A stretch of DNA of 64,000 bases from a bacterium (GCA_030430075.1 JAUIGN010000005.1:62001-126000); one strand, 5' to 3'; counted from the first letter of the stretch, positions 8,977 through 18,114 are shown. A program made the numbers and translations. The notes: generated by a model from the sequence alone, not told the origin.

Positions 8977-9741
8977 TCACGGTGCGTCGTCCACCGTTGC
9001 CGGGCTGTTCGCGTTGTCGCCGGCATTTGTTGCGTCGGTTCCTGCTGTGGGCGACGGGGTCATGATGCGTCCCGTTTCCTCGTCGATGACAGGCTGGGGC
9101 GGAGACTCGGGTGCGGGGGGCTCGGTCTCTGCCAACAACCGGGGCAGCAGTTCCTTTAACTCCGCCAACTCTTCGGGGTGTTTCTGCCAGCGAAAACGGC
9201 CGCGCGGCTCGCCCCACTTGTCCACCACGATCAAGTGCTCCGAGTGGGTCTGGGTGTCCACCGGCACCTCGTACATCTCCGCTCCCACTCGCCGCAGCGT
9301 GAGAATGTCCCCCGTGAGAAACTTCCAGTGCTCGGTGTTCGCGTTGAACAGGCTGGCATACTTGGTGAGGGCTGCCGGAGAATCGTTGTCCGGGTCGCAC
9401 GTGATGCTGAGGAACGTGACGCCCTGCGGACCGAACTCGGCGGCCAGCTTCTGCACCTCCTGGGATTGCATGCGGCAGTACGAGGGACAGGATGCGAAAA
9501 AGAAATTGACGACATGCGGTGTGCCGGCCAGATCGGCTGAATGGAATGCCTCGCCACTCTGCTGAGTCAACGTGTACTCGGTCATCCACTCCGCGGCCGG
9601 CTCGCGGGGAGACTCCTCGGTGGCAAGCGGTTTCAGCGTGGCGGCCGGTTCGCGGCGACTGCGGACCGCCGCCGTGACCAGGGCGAGAACTCCGCCAACG
9701 AGGCAAAGAAACGCAATTGCCATCTTCGCATTCTTGTTCAT
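8977..9741 (-). CDS. SCO1/SenC-type copper chaperone for cytochrome oxidase
   Basis: Product of 254 residues with one N-terminal membrane helix (about 7-25) and a thioredoxin-like domain facing the periplasm. The copper site is CPSYC (Cys 85 and Cys 89), with a candidate third ligand among His 166 and His 169 in THSEHLIVVD. SCO proteins deliver copper to the CuA centre of subunit II, encoded upstream in the same operon. The start overlaps the ABC permease stop by 4 bp (ATGA) and has GGGAG 7 nt upstream. The C-terminal 50 residues are Pro/Thr-rich and acidic, longer than usual, ending near PATVDDAP. Confidence 0.92.
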   Translation of the reverse strand: MNKNAKMAIAFLCLVGGVLALVTAAVRSRREPAATLKPLATEESPREPAAEWMTEYTLTQQSGEAFHSADLAGTPHVVNFFFASCPSYCRMQSQEVQKLAAEFGPQGVTFLSITCDPDNDSPAALTKYASLFNANTEHWKFLTGDILTLRRVGAEMYEVPVDTQTHSEHLIVVDKWGEPRGRFRWQKHPEELAELKELLPRLLAETEPPAPESPPQPVIDEETGRIMTPSPTAGTDATNAGDNANSPATVDDAP

Positions 9742-10598
9742 AACAAGTCTCCCGTCGTATGTTTGCCTGCCAGCTTCCAGCATGTCGAAAACGCAACGAC
9801 TGCAAAACCGAGCATCACGATCCAGCAAGTCGTCAAGCTGGGAGTCCAGAGTTGCGCCAGTTGTTCCGGCGCATAGAGCAATTGGCGTACGCCCGCCACG
9901 CCATAGGTCACTGGATTTATACGCATTCCCCAGTGTAAGACAAGTTGGCTCGTTGCCGCACCCGATTGGGCGGGGGGGACGGGAAAAAACGCGCCGGACA
10001 GCAACCACATGGGCATCAGGAGCAGATTCATGATCGCATGAAAGCCCTGGGTCGACTCCATCCGCCACGCCAACATGAAGCCGAACGATGTCAGGCCGAA
10101 CGCCGTCACGACCAGCAGGCCCAGCAGCGCGAGGCAGCGGCCGAATCCCAGGTCAACGTTCAGTGTTACGGACAGGACGAGGAACAGGAGTCCCTGTGCG
10201 ACGGCGATCAGTGTTCCCCCGAGCACCTTCCCCAAGACCATCGACCACCTGGGGATGGGGGCAACCAGGACGGATTGCAGGAACCCTTCGCGACGATCTT
10301 CAATGATCGAGATCGTGGCAAAGATGGCGGTAAATAGCAGGATCAGGATCAGCGTGCCGGGAAAGTAGTATTCCAGGAACGACATACCGTCCGCGCCGTC
10401 GGGTGCGATTCGGAAGGACTGGTGGAGGCCGACACCAAACAGGAGCCAGAACAAGATGGGTTGTCCGACGGCGCCGATGACCCGGTTCCGCTGGCGAAAA
10501 AAACGGACCACCTCGCGCCAACAGAGCGTCCCGGCGACCTGCCAGGGAGAGACGTGCGGCGACGCCGCGGATTTCGACAGAGGTTCGCGAGCCGTCAT
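9738..10598 (-). CDS. ABC-2 type transporter permease
   Basis: Product of 286 residues with six hydrophobic helices in the ABC-2 pattern: WLLFGVGL, LILILLFTAIFATISI, LIAVAQGLLFLVLSV, LLVVTAFGLTSFGF, LLLMPMWLLSGAFFPV and a C-terminal CWIVMLGFAVVAF. The IIEDRREGFLQSVLVAP loop matches the cytoplasmic coupling segment of DrrB/NodJ-like permeases. The start overlaps the ATPase stop by 4 bp (ATGA), so the pair is translationally coupled. Its place between oxidase subunit IV and SCO1 suggests a role linked to oxidase biogenesis, perhaps copper, haem or lipid handling, but the substrate cannot be read from sequence. Confidence 0.88.
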   Translation of the reverse strand: MTAREPLSKSAASPHVSPWQVAGTLCWREVVRFFRQRNRVIGAVGQPILFWLLFGVGLHQSFRIAPDGADGMSFLEYYFPGTLILILLFTAIFATISIIEDRREGFLQSVLVAPIPRWSMVLGKVLGGTLIAVAQGLLFLVLSVTLNVDLGFGRCLALLGLLVVTAFGLTSFGFMLAWRMESTQGFHAIMNLLLMPMWLLSGAFFPVPPAQSGAATSQLVLHWGMRINPVTYGVAGVRQLLYAPEQLAQLWTPSLTTCWIVMLGFAVVAFSTCWKLAGKHTTGDLL

Positions 10599-11608
10599 CC
10601 GCGCCCTCGCCACCTGCGCGGCCGTGTCGCAGACCTGACGTCTGCTCGATCCTCGCCGCCGCGAAATCGGTGTCCGGTCTTGTTAATGAAAACATCCTCC
10701 AGGCTTGGTTTCGCCAACGTCAACGCGTCAATTTGCCCTGGAAAGGCTTCCATCAGCCGAGCGATCCAGGCACCCGCGTCTGCTTGTTCGAGCCGGACGG
10801 ATCCGTCCACGACGTGGGCTGCAATCTGAAACCGGTCGGTGATGGCGGCAGCCAATGCCGCCGGATTGCGGGTGGTGAGCGTTAATGAATCCCCCCCGAC
10901 CGTAGCCCGCAGCGCGTCGGGAGGATCGCTGGCGACCAGTTTGCCCTGATCGAGGATCGCAATCCGGTCGGCTTTCTCCGCCTCTTCCAGCAAGTGTGTC
11001 GTCATCACGACCGTCACACTGAACTCGCCCTGCAACGTCTTGAGGTGTTGCCAAAGATCGCTGCGGGCACCCGGGTCCAGACCCGTGCTCGGTTCATCCA
11101 ACAGCAGCAGCCGGGGTTGGTGGATCATCCCCTTGGCCAACTCGACGCGCCGCCTCAGGCCTCCGGAAAGCGACTCCGTCCGCTCGTGCATCCGGTCTAC
11201 GAGCCCAAAGCGGTCGAGCAACTGCTGTTCGCGTTGCTTTCGTGTCCGGCCGCGGACGCCGTACAGGGCCGCCTGGTGTCGAATGTTTTCGATCACCGTC
11301 AATTTCTTATCTAGGCTCGGCGCCTGAAACACAACCCCGATTCGCGAACGGACCGCGGCCACCTCGGTCGCCAGATCACAACCCAGAATCTCGACCGTTT
11401 GCGGCGGACAGGGGAGCAAGGTGGAGAGGATCCGGAAGAGCGTGGTCTTGCCGCCGCCGTTTGGACCGAGAAATGCGAAAATCGTGCCCGGCTCAATCTC
11501 GATCGAAAGATTTGCCAACGCAACCCGTTCGCCGTAACGGTGCGAGAGTCCGACCACGCGGATCGCAGGTTGGCACGGGGTGTTAGGCGAGTTGCTGTCG
11601 GAACTCAT
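10595..11608 (-). CDS. ABC transporter ATP-binding protein
   Basis: Product of 337 residues. Walker A GPNGGGKTT lies near residue 50, the ABC signature is LSGGLRRR, Walker B LLLLDEPSTGLDP follows, and the H-loop is MTTHLLEEAEKADR. The C-terminal 100 residues after the nucleotide domain contain the small extra domain seen in DrrA-type ATPases (SLEDVFINKTGH), ending in an Arg-rich tail. Note GGGKTT, where most ABC proteins have SGKTT. The gene follows subunit IV by 3 bp and overlaps the permease. It is an exporter-type ATPase by similarity; the cargo is unknown. Confidence 0.92.
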   Translation of the reverse strand: MSSDSNSPNTPCQPAIRVVGLSHRYGERVALANLSIEIEPGTIFAFLGPNGGGKTTLFRILSTLLPCPPQTVEILGCDLATEVAAVRSRIGVVFQAPSLDKKLTVIENIRHQAALYGVRGRTRKQREQQLLDRFGLVDRMHERTESLSGGLRRRVELAKGMIHQPRLLLLDEPSTGLDPGARSDLWQHLKTLQGEFSVTVVMTTHLLEEAEKADRIAILDQGKLVASDPPDALRATVGGDSLTLTTRNPAALAAAITDRFQIAAHVVDGSVRLEQADAGAWIARLMEAFPGQIDALTLAKPSLEDVFINKTGHRFRGGEDRADVRSATRPRRWRGRG

Positions 11609-11611
11609 CCC

Positions 11612-12043
11612 TTAATGGCCGGTCGCGTCTTCCTGCGCGGCAGCCGGTTCCGCGGCCGGGGAATGCCCCCCATGGGCATCCGTCGCGGGGGTCGCCGCAT
11701 GCAGCCAGCGGGTGTTGGAATAATTCTCCGTGCGATTCTTGATGTCGGGGAACAACATCAGCAACAGGAAGATACTCATGATGCTGGCGGGGATCGTGAG
11801 AACGTACTTCCAGTTCGCCTCCCACTTCAAATGCATGAAGAACAGCATCACCAGCATGGCCTTGGCGCAGGAGACGGCCATCATGATTGTCCAGCCGATG
11901 GCCGGAGTGCTCATAATCGCTTCGTTGTTGCCGACCGTAAAGGAAATTGCGGTCAGGAAAAGCAAGCCTACGAATACGGTCAGGAACTTGCCAGTGCTAC
12001 CGTGGCTTTGTTCGTCGTGTGCCGAGTCGTGATGGTCGGTCAT
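11612..12043 (-). CDS. coxD: Cytochrome c oxidase subunit IV (prokaryotic type)
   Basis: Product of 143 residues with a His/Asp-rich N-terminus, three membrane helices (FLTVFVGLLFLTAISF, GWTIMMAVSCAKAMLVMLFFMHLK and VLTIPASIMSIFLLLMLFPD) and an Ala/His-rich tail. The helix containing AKAMLVMLFFMHL is the hallmark of bacterial oxidase subunit IV. It follows subunit III by about 40 bp and precedes the ABC genes. Subunit IV stabilises the haem-copper oxidase in the membrane. Confidence 0.88.
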   Translation of the reverse strand: MTDHHDSAHDEQSHGSTGKFLTVFVGLLFLTAISFTVGNNEAIMSTPAIGWTIMMAVSCAKAMLVMLFFMHLKWEANWKYVLTIPASIMSIFLLLMLFPDIKNRTENYSNTRWLHAATPATDAHGGHSPAAEPAAAQEDATGH

Positions 12044-12082
12044 CCAGAAAACTCCCTTGGTGCGATGCGGCGAATCGCAGAA

Positions 12083-13402
12083 TTAGAACAAGTACAACAT
12101 GGGGAACAGGAAGATCCAGACCAGGTCGACAAAGTGCCAATACAGACCTGTGTTTTCCAACATGTTGGCCCGGCTGCGATCCAATTTGAGCGGCAGGATG
12201 CAAGCGAAAACGATCAAGCCGACGATCACATGGATCGCGTGGAAGCCGGTCAAGAGAAAGTAAGTGCTGGCCCACATATTGCCGCTGGGGATCTTGATTG
12301 GCAACATGAGCCAGTGGTGTTCATCATTCAAGCCGTGTTCCAGGCTGTTAACCGCCGCCAATGTCTGCTCGCGCCCGGCGATCTGGGCGAGCCGGGCCTC
12401 AGCGGCGGCAAGCTGCTCGGCCCGTTGCGCCTCGGCGACATCGTCTTTTTCGGCAACCGGTGTCTTCAGCAACTCCACCAGGTCCGTCAGCTCACGCTTT
12501 TCGGCTTCCCGCGCTGCCGCCTCCTCCTCCAGAAACAGATGGACCTGGTCGTGGTCGCGGTGTAACGGGTAGATCTGGTACGCCAGGATTTCGATCGCAC
12601 CGACGCGCAGGTTGGGATCGGTTTGCGTGGCTGCAGCGACTTCCGTCCATCGTGCCAGGTGATTCAAGAGCGGCTCGGCGATCTCTTTATGCTTGGCCCG
12701 CTCTTCCGCGCCTGCGATGAGTGCGGATTCCTCGCTTTCAATTTCCGAGACGCGCTGTCGGATCTCTCTCAGGCGCGTCTTGGCGTCGGCCACTTCCTGC
12801 GGATCGCTCGACGAATTCTCGACCACGCCGTTCAAGGTTTCTGTTTCGGTGGCCAGGGTTGCTTTCTCTTGGGCCAAGCCCGCCTGTTGGGCGTCTGCCG
12901 CGTTGATGTCGTTAACGATGGTGGCCAGTCGCTTGCGCACTGCCGACGCGTAGTTCAAATCGGCCTTCTCGTAGATCATGCTGTGCGGCTTCTTGGGATA
13001 GATGCCATGTTCGAACTTCTGTCCGTACTCGTACATCTTGATGCCCAGGAAGAAGCACCCCAGCACGAACGTCACGATCATCAACCACCTTGCCTGACTG
13101 CTCTTGTTGGCTTTGGCGGCCTCGAAGGCCAACACGATGGAAACACTCGAGCAGATCAGGATGAACGTATTTATCGCGCCCAGGTACTCTTTGAGGTGGA
13201 CGTCGTGGGGCGTGGGCCAGGTGCCGGCGGGCGCACCGTAGCGGAGCACGATGAAGGTTCCGATCAGGCCGGCAAAGAACATGATCTCGGTGGAAAGGAA
13301 GAGCCACAGAATGACCTTCCCGTTGTTGATCGGCAAACCCGGCTGGTATTCAAGTTCGATGTGGCCGTGGTGGTCGTGACTGCCGTGCGTATGTTCCGAC
13401 AT
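12083..13402 (-). CDS. coxC: Cytochrome c oxidase subunit III with large coiled-coil insertion
   Basis: Product of 439 residues, about twice the usual bacterial length. Residues 1-135 carry a His-rich start ([11 protein letters not shown]) and three membrane helices, including the [10 protein letters not shown] segment with the conserved Glu. Residues 366-439 carry the last helices, with [11 protein letters not shown] and [12 protein letters not shown]. Between them, about 140-365 is hydrophilic, very rich in Ala, Glu, Arg and Gln, and reads as two helical coiled-coil stretches separated by a [13 protein letters not shown] segment. The frame is continuous and the flanks match subunit III, so this is an insertion and not a fusion artefact. 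The start is the ATG with AAGGA 12 nt upstream. Confidence 0.9.
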   Translation of the reverse strand: MSEHTHGSHDHHGHIELEYQPGLPINNGKVILWLFLSTEIMFFAGLIGTFIVLRYGAPAGTWPTPHDVHLKEYLGAINTFILICSSVSIVLAFEAAKANKSSQARWLMIVTFVLGCFFLGIKMYEYGQKFEHGIYPKKPHSMIYEKADLNYASAVRKRLATIVNDINAADAQQAGLAQEKATLATETETLNGVVENSSSDPQEVADAKTRLREIRQRVSEIESEESALIAGAEERAKHKEIAEPLLNHLARWTEVAAATQTDPNLRVGAIEILAYQIYPLHRDHDQVHLFLEEEAAAREAEKRELTDLVELLKTPVAEKDDVAEAQRAEQLAAAEARLAQIAGREQTLAAVNSLEHGLNDEHHWLMLPIKIPSGNMWASTYFLLTGFHAIHVIVGLIVFACILPLKLDRSRANMLENTGLYWHFVDLVWIFLFPMLYLF

Positions 13403-13449
13403 GACTATTCGCAATCCTTAAAACTTCGCCGGTAAACGTCGAGTGCGTG

Positions 13450-14358
13450 TTAGACCCAAGGGACGAGCGTCAGAAGTAGCAAGACCGAGGGGAGATAAAT
13501 CAAGGATGCCCAGAGGAGCTGTCGCGCGGTGCGCTTGCTCTGGTGAGCAAAAAAGATGATCGCGTAGGCCAGCATGGAAAACCCGAGTGCACAAGCAACC
13601 ACCGCATAGACAAACCCGCCCAGTCCCGGGGCATTGAGGACCGGGACAACGCTGACCGGGATCAGGACAATCGCCGCCAGGATGGCCTGAATCCCCGCCC
13701 AGCGACCGCTGGGATCGACGACGGTCAGCATCTTCATGCCGGCCTGCTCGTACTGCTTTCGATAGATCCAAGCGATCGCCATAAAATGCGGAAATTGCCA
13801 AACGAAGACGATCAGGAAGAGGCTCGCCGCCCGCAGGTCCAGGCGGGCACCGCTGGCCGACCAGCCGATCAGGATCGGTAGCGCGCCGGGAATTGCGCCG
13901 ACCAGTGTGTTCAGTGGAGTCCGCGTCTTGAGTGGCGTGTAGACCCATACATAGAGCACCCAGGTCAGGCCGGCCCAGCCGGCCGTCGGCAAGTTGACAA
14001 GGGCCGCCAGATAGATCAGTCCGATTGCAATGCTCAGGAAGGCGAAGACGAACGTTTCCGCGGCCCCCAACCGACCCGCAGGCAGGGGCCGATCCGCCGT
14101 GCGCGGCATGAGGGCATCCCGCTCGCGCTCCAGCCACTGGTTCAAGGCACTGGCACTGGTCGCGACCAGTGTCGTTCCCAGCAACACGTGGAACAGAATC
14201 CAGGGATTCGGCTGGCCCCAAAGCGCAACGCTGTACGAGACAGCGACCGCGACGAGAACCAGGACCGCGATCCTCGGCTTGGCCAACTCGACATAGTTGG
14301 CCAGCCGGGCGACCATTCCGGTCCGCTGTTCCGTGATCGAAAGCGTCGATGTGCTCAT
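13450..14358 (-). CDS. ctaB: Protohaem IX farnesyltransferase (haem O synthase)
   Basis: Product of 302 residues with about nine membrane helices. The UbiA-type active-site signature is present: NQWLERERDALMPRTADRPL (74-93), with the aspartates and the RPL.AG end, and YTPLKTRTPLN in the next loop. The enzyme adds farnesyl to haem B, giving haem O for the oxidase. The start overlaps the ctaA stop by 4 bp (ATGA), indicating coupling. A much longer frame extends upstream through ctaA but has no coding character. Confidence 0.95.
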   Translation of the reverse strand: MSTSTLSITEQRTGMVARLANYVELAKPRIAVLVLVAVAVSYSVALWGQPNPWILFHVLLGTTLVATSASALNQWLERERDALMPRTADRPLPAGRLGAAETFVFAFLSIAIGLIYLAALVNLPTAGWAGLTWVLYVWVYTPLKTRTPLNTLVGAIPGALPILIGWSASGARLDLRAASLFLIVFVWQFPHFMAIAWIYRKQYEQAGMKMLTVVDPSGRWAGIQAILAAIVLIPVSVVPVLNAPGLGGFVYAVVACALGFSMLAYAIIFFAHQSKRTARQLLWASLIYLPSVLLLLTLVPWV

Positions 14359-15416
14359 GTGGCCAACCCCACGAACATTGCCGTTGAGCCAACCGCCGTC
14401 ACCTCCACCCGCGCCAACCGGACGGCCCGTGTCGCCACCACCGCCGCACTGGCGAGGACCAGGGAGCCGACCGCCACATGGGCCGTCACGATCATTGCTT
14501 GTACGAGGCTCTTGGCCTGAATGGTATGGCCCACGGCAAACGGCATGTCGGCCACCCATTGGGGCCAGCCGTAATTGACCACCCAGGTTGCCGGGCCCAA
14601 CACGAACTGCAGCACCATGAACAGGGCCAATGCCACCGCGGGAAGACGCGACTTGCCTGACGACGGACCCAGGCGGAGTGATCGCACCGCAAGAAGCAAC
14701 GCATGGGCCAACAGGGCGAACGCCACGATGAGGTGAAAGAAGACGAAAACGCGAAATTGTCCAGGACCGGCCATGATGGAGATGTGGCGGAGTTGGGCGC
14801 CAAGCACCAGTTGCAGGAAGGCCAGTCCGGCAGTCAACGTGGCCAGGCGAGATAACCCCGCGGCCGTCGCCGGCTGTCGGTTGCCTGTTCCCCGTGTGGA
14901 TCGAGAACCGGTGCCCGCCAATGCGGGTGGCGACGTTTGCCGCCAATCGGCCCCCGCCATCACGGCCAACGCCGCAGTAAAGGCGAAGAAGCAGGGCCCG
15001 ACGCAACCATGGATCATTGCCAAGTGACGTTCGTCGAGCAGCACGCGTGCACCGCCGAGGCCGCCTTGAAGTACGACACCCGCCAGGCATCCCCATGCCA
15101 GCGGGCGCATCCAGCGATGATCGGCTGACCGATAGACGACCACGACAAACAGGATCGCCAGTAGACCGACCAGCGTGCCCAGCAGACGGTGACTGTGTTC
15201 GATAAACAGATCCCACGGTCCAAAAAACCAGGTCGACCACGGGTACAGCCAGATGTTGTATCCGAACGTCGACGGCCAGTCCGGGACCGCCATGCCGGCA
15301 TCGTAGGTCGTGACCAGTCCACCTGCCCAAATCAAGGGAAAGGTCGCGCAGCACAACGCCACCGCAACTCGATGCGGCCAGGCATTAAACGGCACAGTAT
15401 TGACTGAGTTGGGCAT
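14355..15416 (-). CDS. ctaA: Haem A synthase (COX15/CtaA family)
   Basis: Product of 353 residues with eight membrane helices in two homologous halves. The first half has EHSHRLLGTLVG (73-84, with the conserved Glu and His) and HLAMIHGCVGPCFFA. The second half has FFHLIVAFALLAH and a VGHTIQAK...TAHVAVG pair. The enzyme oxidises haem O to haem A in the membrane. A loop between the halves (about 155-185) is hydrophilic. The start ATG lies inside a 19-bp tandem duplication and has no visible ribosome binding site, so expression may rely on coupling or on a weak site. Downstream ctaB overlaps by 4 bp. Confidence 0.93.
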   Translation of the reverse strand: MPNSVNTVPFNAWPHRVAVALCCATFPLIWAGGLVTTYDAGMAVPDWPSTFGYNIWLYPWSTWFFGPWDLFIEHSHRLLGTLVGLLAILFVVVVYRSADHRWMRPLAWGCLAGVVLQGGLGGARVLLDERHLAMIHGCVGPCFFAFTAALAVMAGADWRQTSPPALAGTGSRSTRGTGNRQPATAAGLSRLATLTAGLAFLQLVLGAQLRHISIMAGPGQFRVFVFFHLIVAFALLAHALLLAVRSLRLGPSSGKSRLPAVALALFMVLQFVLGPATWVVNYGWPQWVADMPFAVGHTIQAKSLVQAMIVTAHVAVGSLVLASAAVVATRAVRLARVEVTAVGSTAMFVGLAT

Positions 15417-15437
15417 AATTGACTGACTTGGGCATAA
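15400..15437. repeat. 19-bp tandem duplication over the ctaA start
   Basis: Two adjacent 19-bp copies differing at one base (G at 15408, C at 15427) cover the ctaA start codon and its upstream leader. Each copy contains a minus-strand ATG followed by CCCAA. The upstream ATG would open a 16-codon frame overlapping the true start out of frame. Confidence 0.8.
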
Positions 15438-15494
15438 ATCATGACTTCCGCCAAGGCGACCATGGCCCGAGAGGAATGATCTGACCCGGGGGAG

Positions 15495-17273
15495 TTAATG
15501 GGCGGGAGCCACCACCGGTGCCTCCTTGGGGGGCGCTTCGGTCTGCGGATAATAGTCCTCGTCCGCTTCCGGCGAACCGTACTCGTACGGGCCCCGATAG
15601 ACGATCGGTTGGAAGTCGAAGTTACCGTGACCCGGAGGGCTTGGGGCCGTCCACTCCAAGCCGTTGCATCGCCACGGGTTCCGCCCCACTGCAGGTCCGA
15701 AAAAGATGCTGTAGATGAAGTTGAAAGCGAAGAAGACCTGCGAGGCGACCATCAGGATCGCACAGACCGTCATGAACTCGTTCAACGGCTGCAGGTGTGC
15801 AAACGTCGGGTAGTCATAGGGATCCGCCAGCCGCCGCGGAAATCCGACAGCGCCCAGGATATGCATCGTGTAAAACGTCCCGTTCAGGAAGATGAACGTC
15901 AGGAAGAAGTGAATCTTTCCCAGGGTCTCGTTCATCATGCGGCCAAACATCTTGGGGAACCAGAAATAGATTGCTCCGAAGACCGCCATGGCCGTTCCCG
16001 CAAAGAGCACATAGTGGAAGTGGGCCACAATGAAGTACGTGTCGTGAATAAAGATGTCGACCGGCGTCGCCGCCATGAAGATGCCGGACAGTCCGCCGAT
16101 AATGAACATCGCCACAAAGGACAGGGAAAAGAGCATCGGCGTCGTGAAGCGAATCTGACTGCCCCAGATGGTTCCCAGCCAATTAAACGTCTTCACCGCG
16201 CTCGGTAGGGCGATCATCATCGTGGAGACCATGAACGTCATCCCCAACACGGGATTCATGCCGGAAACGAACATATGGTGGCCCCACACGATAAAGCCCA
16301 GACCGGCGATCCCGGAGATGGAATACACCATCGGCTTGTAGCCGAAGAGGGGTTTGCGGGCGAAACAGGCGATCATGTCCGAAACCATTCCCATGGCCGG
16401 CAGGATCATGATGTAAACCGCCGGATGGGAGTAGAACCAGAACAGATGCTGCCACAACAGGGGCTGCCCGCCACCGCTGGCCGCCACGGAATTGTTAACC
16501 ACCAGATTCTCCGGGATGAAGAAGCCGGTTCCGAACATGCGGTCGGTCAACTGCATTACCCCGGCCGCCGTCAGCACGGGCAAGGCAAACGCCTGTAGAA
16601 TGGCCGTGATGAACATCCCCCAGATCGTCATCGGCAGGCGGAACATGGTCATCCCGGGAGCTCGCATCTGGATGATCGTGGTCATGTAATTGACCGAGCC
16701 CATCATCGACGAGAAACCGACAAAAGTGATGCCCAACAGCCAGAGCGTTTGGGCGGACATACTTCCCGGAGCCGCCTCGACCATGGCCGAGAGTGGCGGG
16801 TACGATGTCCAACCTCCTCCGGCACCGTACGGGGCCGTGAAGAAACTCGCCCCGATCAGCAGGAACGCCGGCCACATCAACCAATAGCTGAGCATATTCA
16901 GCGTCGGGAAGGCCATGTCGTCTGCCCCGATCATCAACGGGATCAGGTAGTTTCCGAATGCGCCTGCCAGAATCGGGATAATCACAAAGAAGATCATCAC
17001 CGTGGCATGCATCGTAAACAACGTCGTGTAGAACTCGGGCGAAATCTGACCACCTTCGGCGGAAAACAACATCGGCCCGATGACCGGCATGTTGGACCAC
17101 GGCCATGCCAATTGCCATCGAATGCCAAGTGCCAACAAGCCGCCAACCAAGAACCAGAGCAGCGTCGAAAACAGAAACTGCAACCCGATGATCTTGTGGT
17201 CGCGCGAAAAAACGTACGTCGAGACGAAGCTCATCGACTTCTCCCAGACCGTCATTTCTCCCTGACCGCTCAT
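15495..17273 (-). CDS. coxA: Cytochrome c oxidase subunit I, A2-type
   Basis: Product of 592 residues with 12 or more membrane helices. Haem and copper ligands are all present: His 89 (FTMHATVM), His 283 and the cross-link Tyr 287 (SHPAVY), His 332 and His 333 (WGHHMF), His 418 and His 420 (AHFHYVL). The glutamate of the usual HPEVY motif is absent; instead Tyr 281 and Ser 282 precede the copper His, the YS signature of A2-type oxidases such as caa3 of Rhodothermus. The N-terminus is long, and a C-terminal extra 70 residues are acidic and proline-rich. A GGGAG site lies 9 nt before the ATG, inside the end of coxB. Confidence 0.97.
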   Translation of the reverse strand: MSGQGEMTVWEKSMSFVSTYVFSRDHKIIGLQFLFSTLLWFLVGGLLALGIRWQLAWPWSNMPVIGPMLFSAEGGQISPEFYTTLFTMHATVMIFFVIIPILAGAFGNYLIPLMIGADDMAFPTLNMLSYWLMWPAFLLIGASFFTAPYGAGGGWTSYPPLSAMVEAAPGSMSAQTLWLLGITFVGFSSMMGSVNYMTTIIQMRAPGMTMFRLPMTIWGMFITAILQAFALPVLTAAGVMQLTDRMFGTGFFIPENLVVNNSVAASGGGQPLLWQHLFWFYSHPAVYIMILPAMGMVSDMIACFARKPLFGYKPMVYSISGIAGLGFIVWGHHMFVSGMNPVLGMTFMVSTMMIALPSAVKTFNWLGTIWGSQIRFTTPMLFSLSFVAMFIIGGLSGIFMAATPVDIFIHDTYFIVAHFHYVLFAGTAMAVFGAIYFWFPKMFGRMMNETLGKIHFFLTFIFLNGTFYTMHILGAVGFPRRLADPYDYPTFAHLQPLNEFMTVCAILMVASQVFFAFNFIYSIFFGPAVGRNPWRCNGLEWTAPSPPGHGNFDFQPIVYRGPYEYGSPEADEDYYPQTEAPPKEAPVVAPAH

Positions 17274-17277
17274 AGAC

Positions 17278-18114
17278 TTATTCTCCCGAGTCGGGGGTGG
17301 TCCCCGATTTCTCTTGTTCCTCGAACTTCTGCGCCAGCCACTGCTTGAACTGGTCTTCCGGTTCCACGGTCATCCGACCGCGCATCTTGTAGTGACCCCA
17401 CCCGCACAACTCGGCGCAGACAATGTCGTACACGCCTGCCTTGTTGGCACGAAACCAGGTGAATTGTGTCATGCCCGGAACCACGTCCTGCTTGACGCGC
17501 AGGTTGGGGAGGAAGAAGCTGTGCAGCACATCTTCGCTCTCGATCTGAATGACGACTTCCTTGTCCAAGGGGACGTGGAGATCGTTGACCAGATGCACGT
17601 CGTCGCGGGTACCAATTTCCCCATCTTCGCCCGCATATCGCAATCGCCACTCGAATTGGCGGCCCGTCACGCGGACAAACGGCTTTTGCAGTACCTCGCG
17701 GTTGGCCACCACTTCCGTGGGCCGGCGGAGCTTGGCATCGGCCCAGGCGTTCATCTGGTAGATGGCAATGAACAGCAGCGCCGCGGCCGGCAAAATCGAC
17801 CAGATGATCTCCAGGTTGTGGCTCCCGTGGGTGTACCGGATCGGCTGCGTGTTGCGATCCGCATCGTACTTCCACATGAACCAGAACAACGCACTCGACG
17901 TGCCAATAAAAATGACACCCGTCAAGTACAGGATGAACGTGAACAACGAATCGATCACGTGCCCGTGGTCATTGATGTTTTCAGGAAGCCAGTGGTTCCG
18001 CGGAAAGGCAAATGCCCCTCCATTCATCGGCCAGATGTCGGCGATGGCGCAAACAAAGGTCAGGACACCCAGGATGGGTATCAGCAAAAACAGCATACTC
18101 CAGTATCGTCCCAC
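17278..18114 (-). CDS. coxB: Cytochrome c oxidase subunit II (CuA)
   Basis: Product of 278 residues. There are three hydrophobic segments: one at 8-25, one at 58-80 and one at 102-122. A periplasmic cupredoxin domain carries the CuA ligands His 198, Cys 233, Glu 235, Cys 237, His 241 and Met 244 in VCAELCGWGHYKM. No cytochrome c domain is fused at the C-terminus, unlike caa3 enzymes; the separate dihaem cytochrome encoded 15 bp upstream probably fills that role. coxA begins 4 bp after the stop. Confidence 0.96.
   Translation of the reverse strand: MGRYWSMLFLLIPILGVLTFVCAIADIWPMNGGAFAFPRNHWLPENINDHGHVIDSLFTFILYLTGVIFIGTSSALFWFMWKYDADRNTQPIRYTHGSHNLEIIWSILPAAALLFIAIYQMNAWADAKLRRPTEVVANREVLQKPFVRVTGRQFEWRLRYAGEDGEIGTRDDVHLVNDLHVPLDKEVVIQIESEDVLHSFFLPNLRVKQDVVPGMTQFTWFRANKAGVYDIVCAELCGWGHYKMRGRMTVEPEDQFKQWLAQKFEEQEKSGTTPDSGE

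Noticed and set aside
13450..15354. Longer version of ctaB of 634 residues
   Set aside because: The extra 330 residues overlap ctaA in another frame; the ATG with a 4-bp overlap gives the normal family length.
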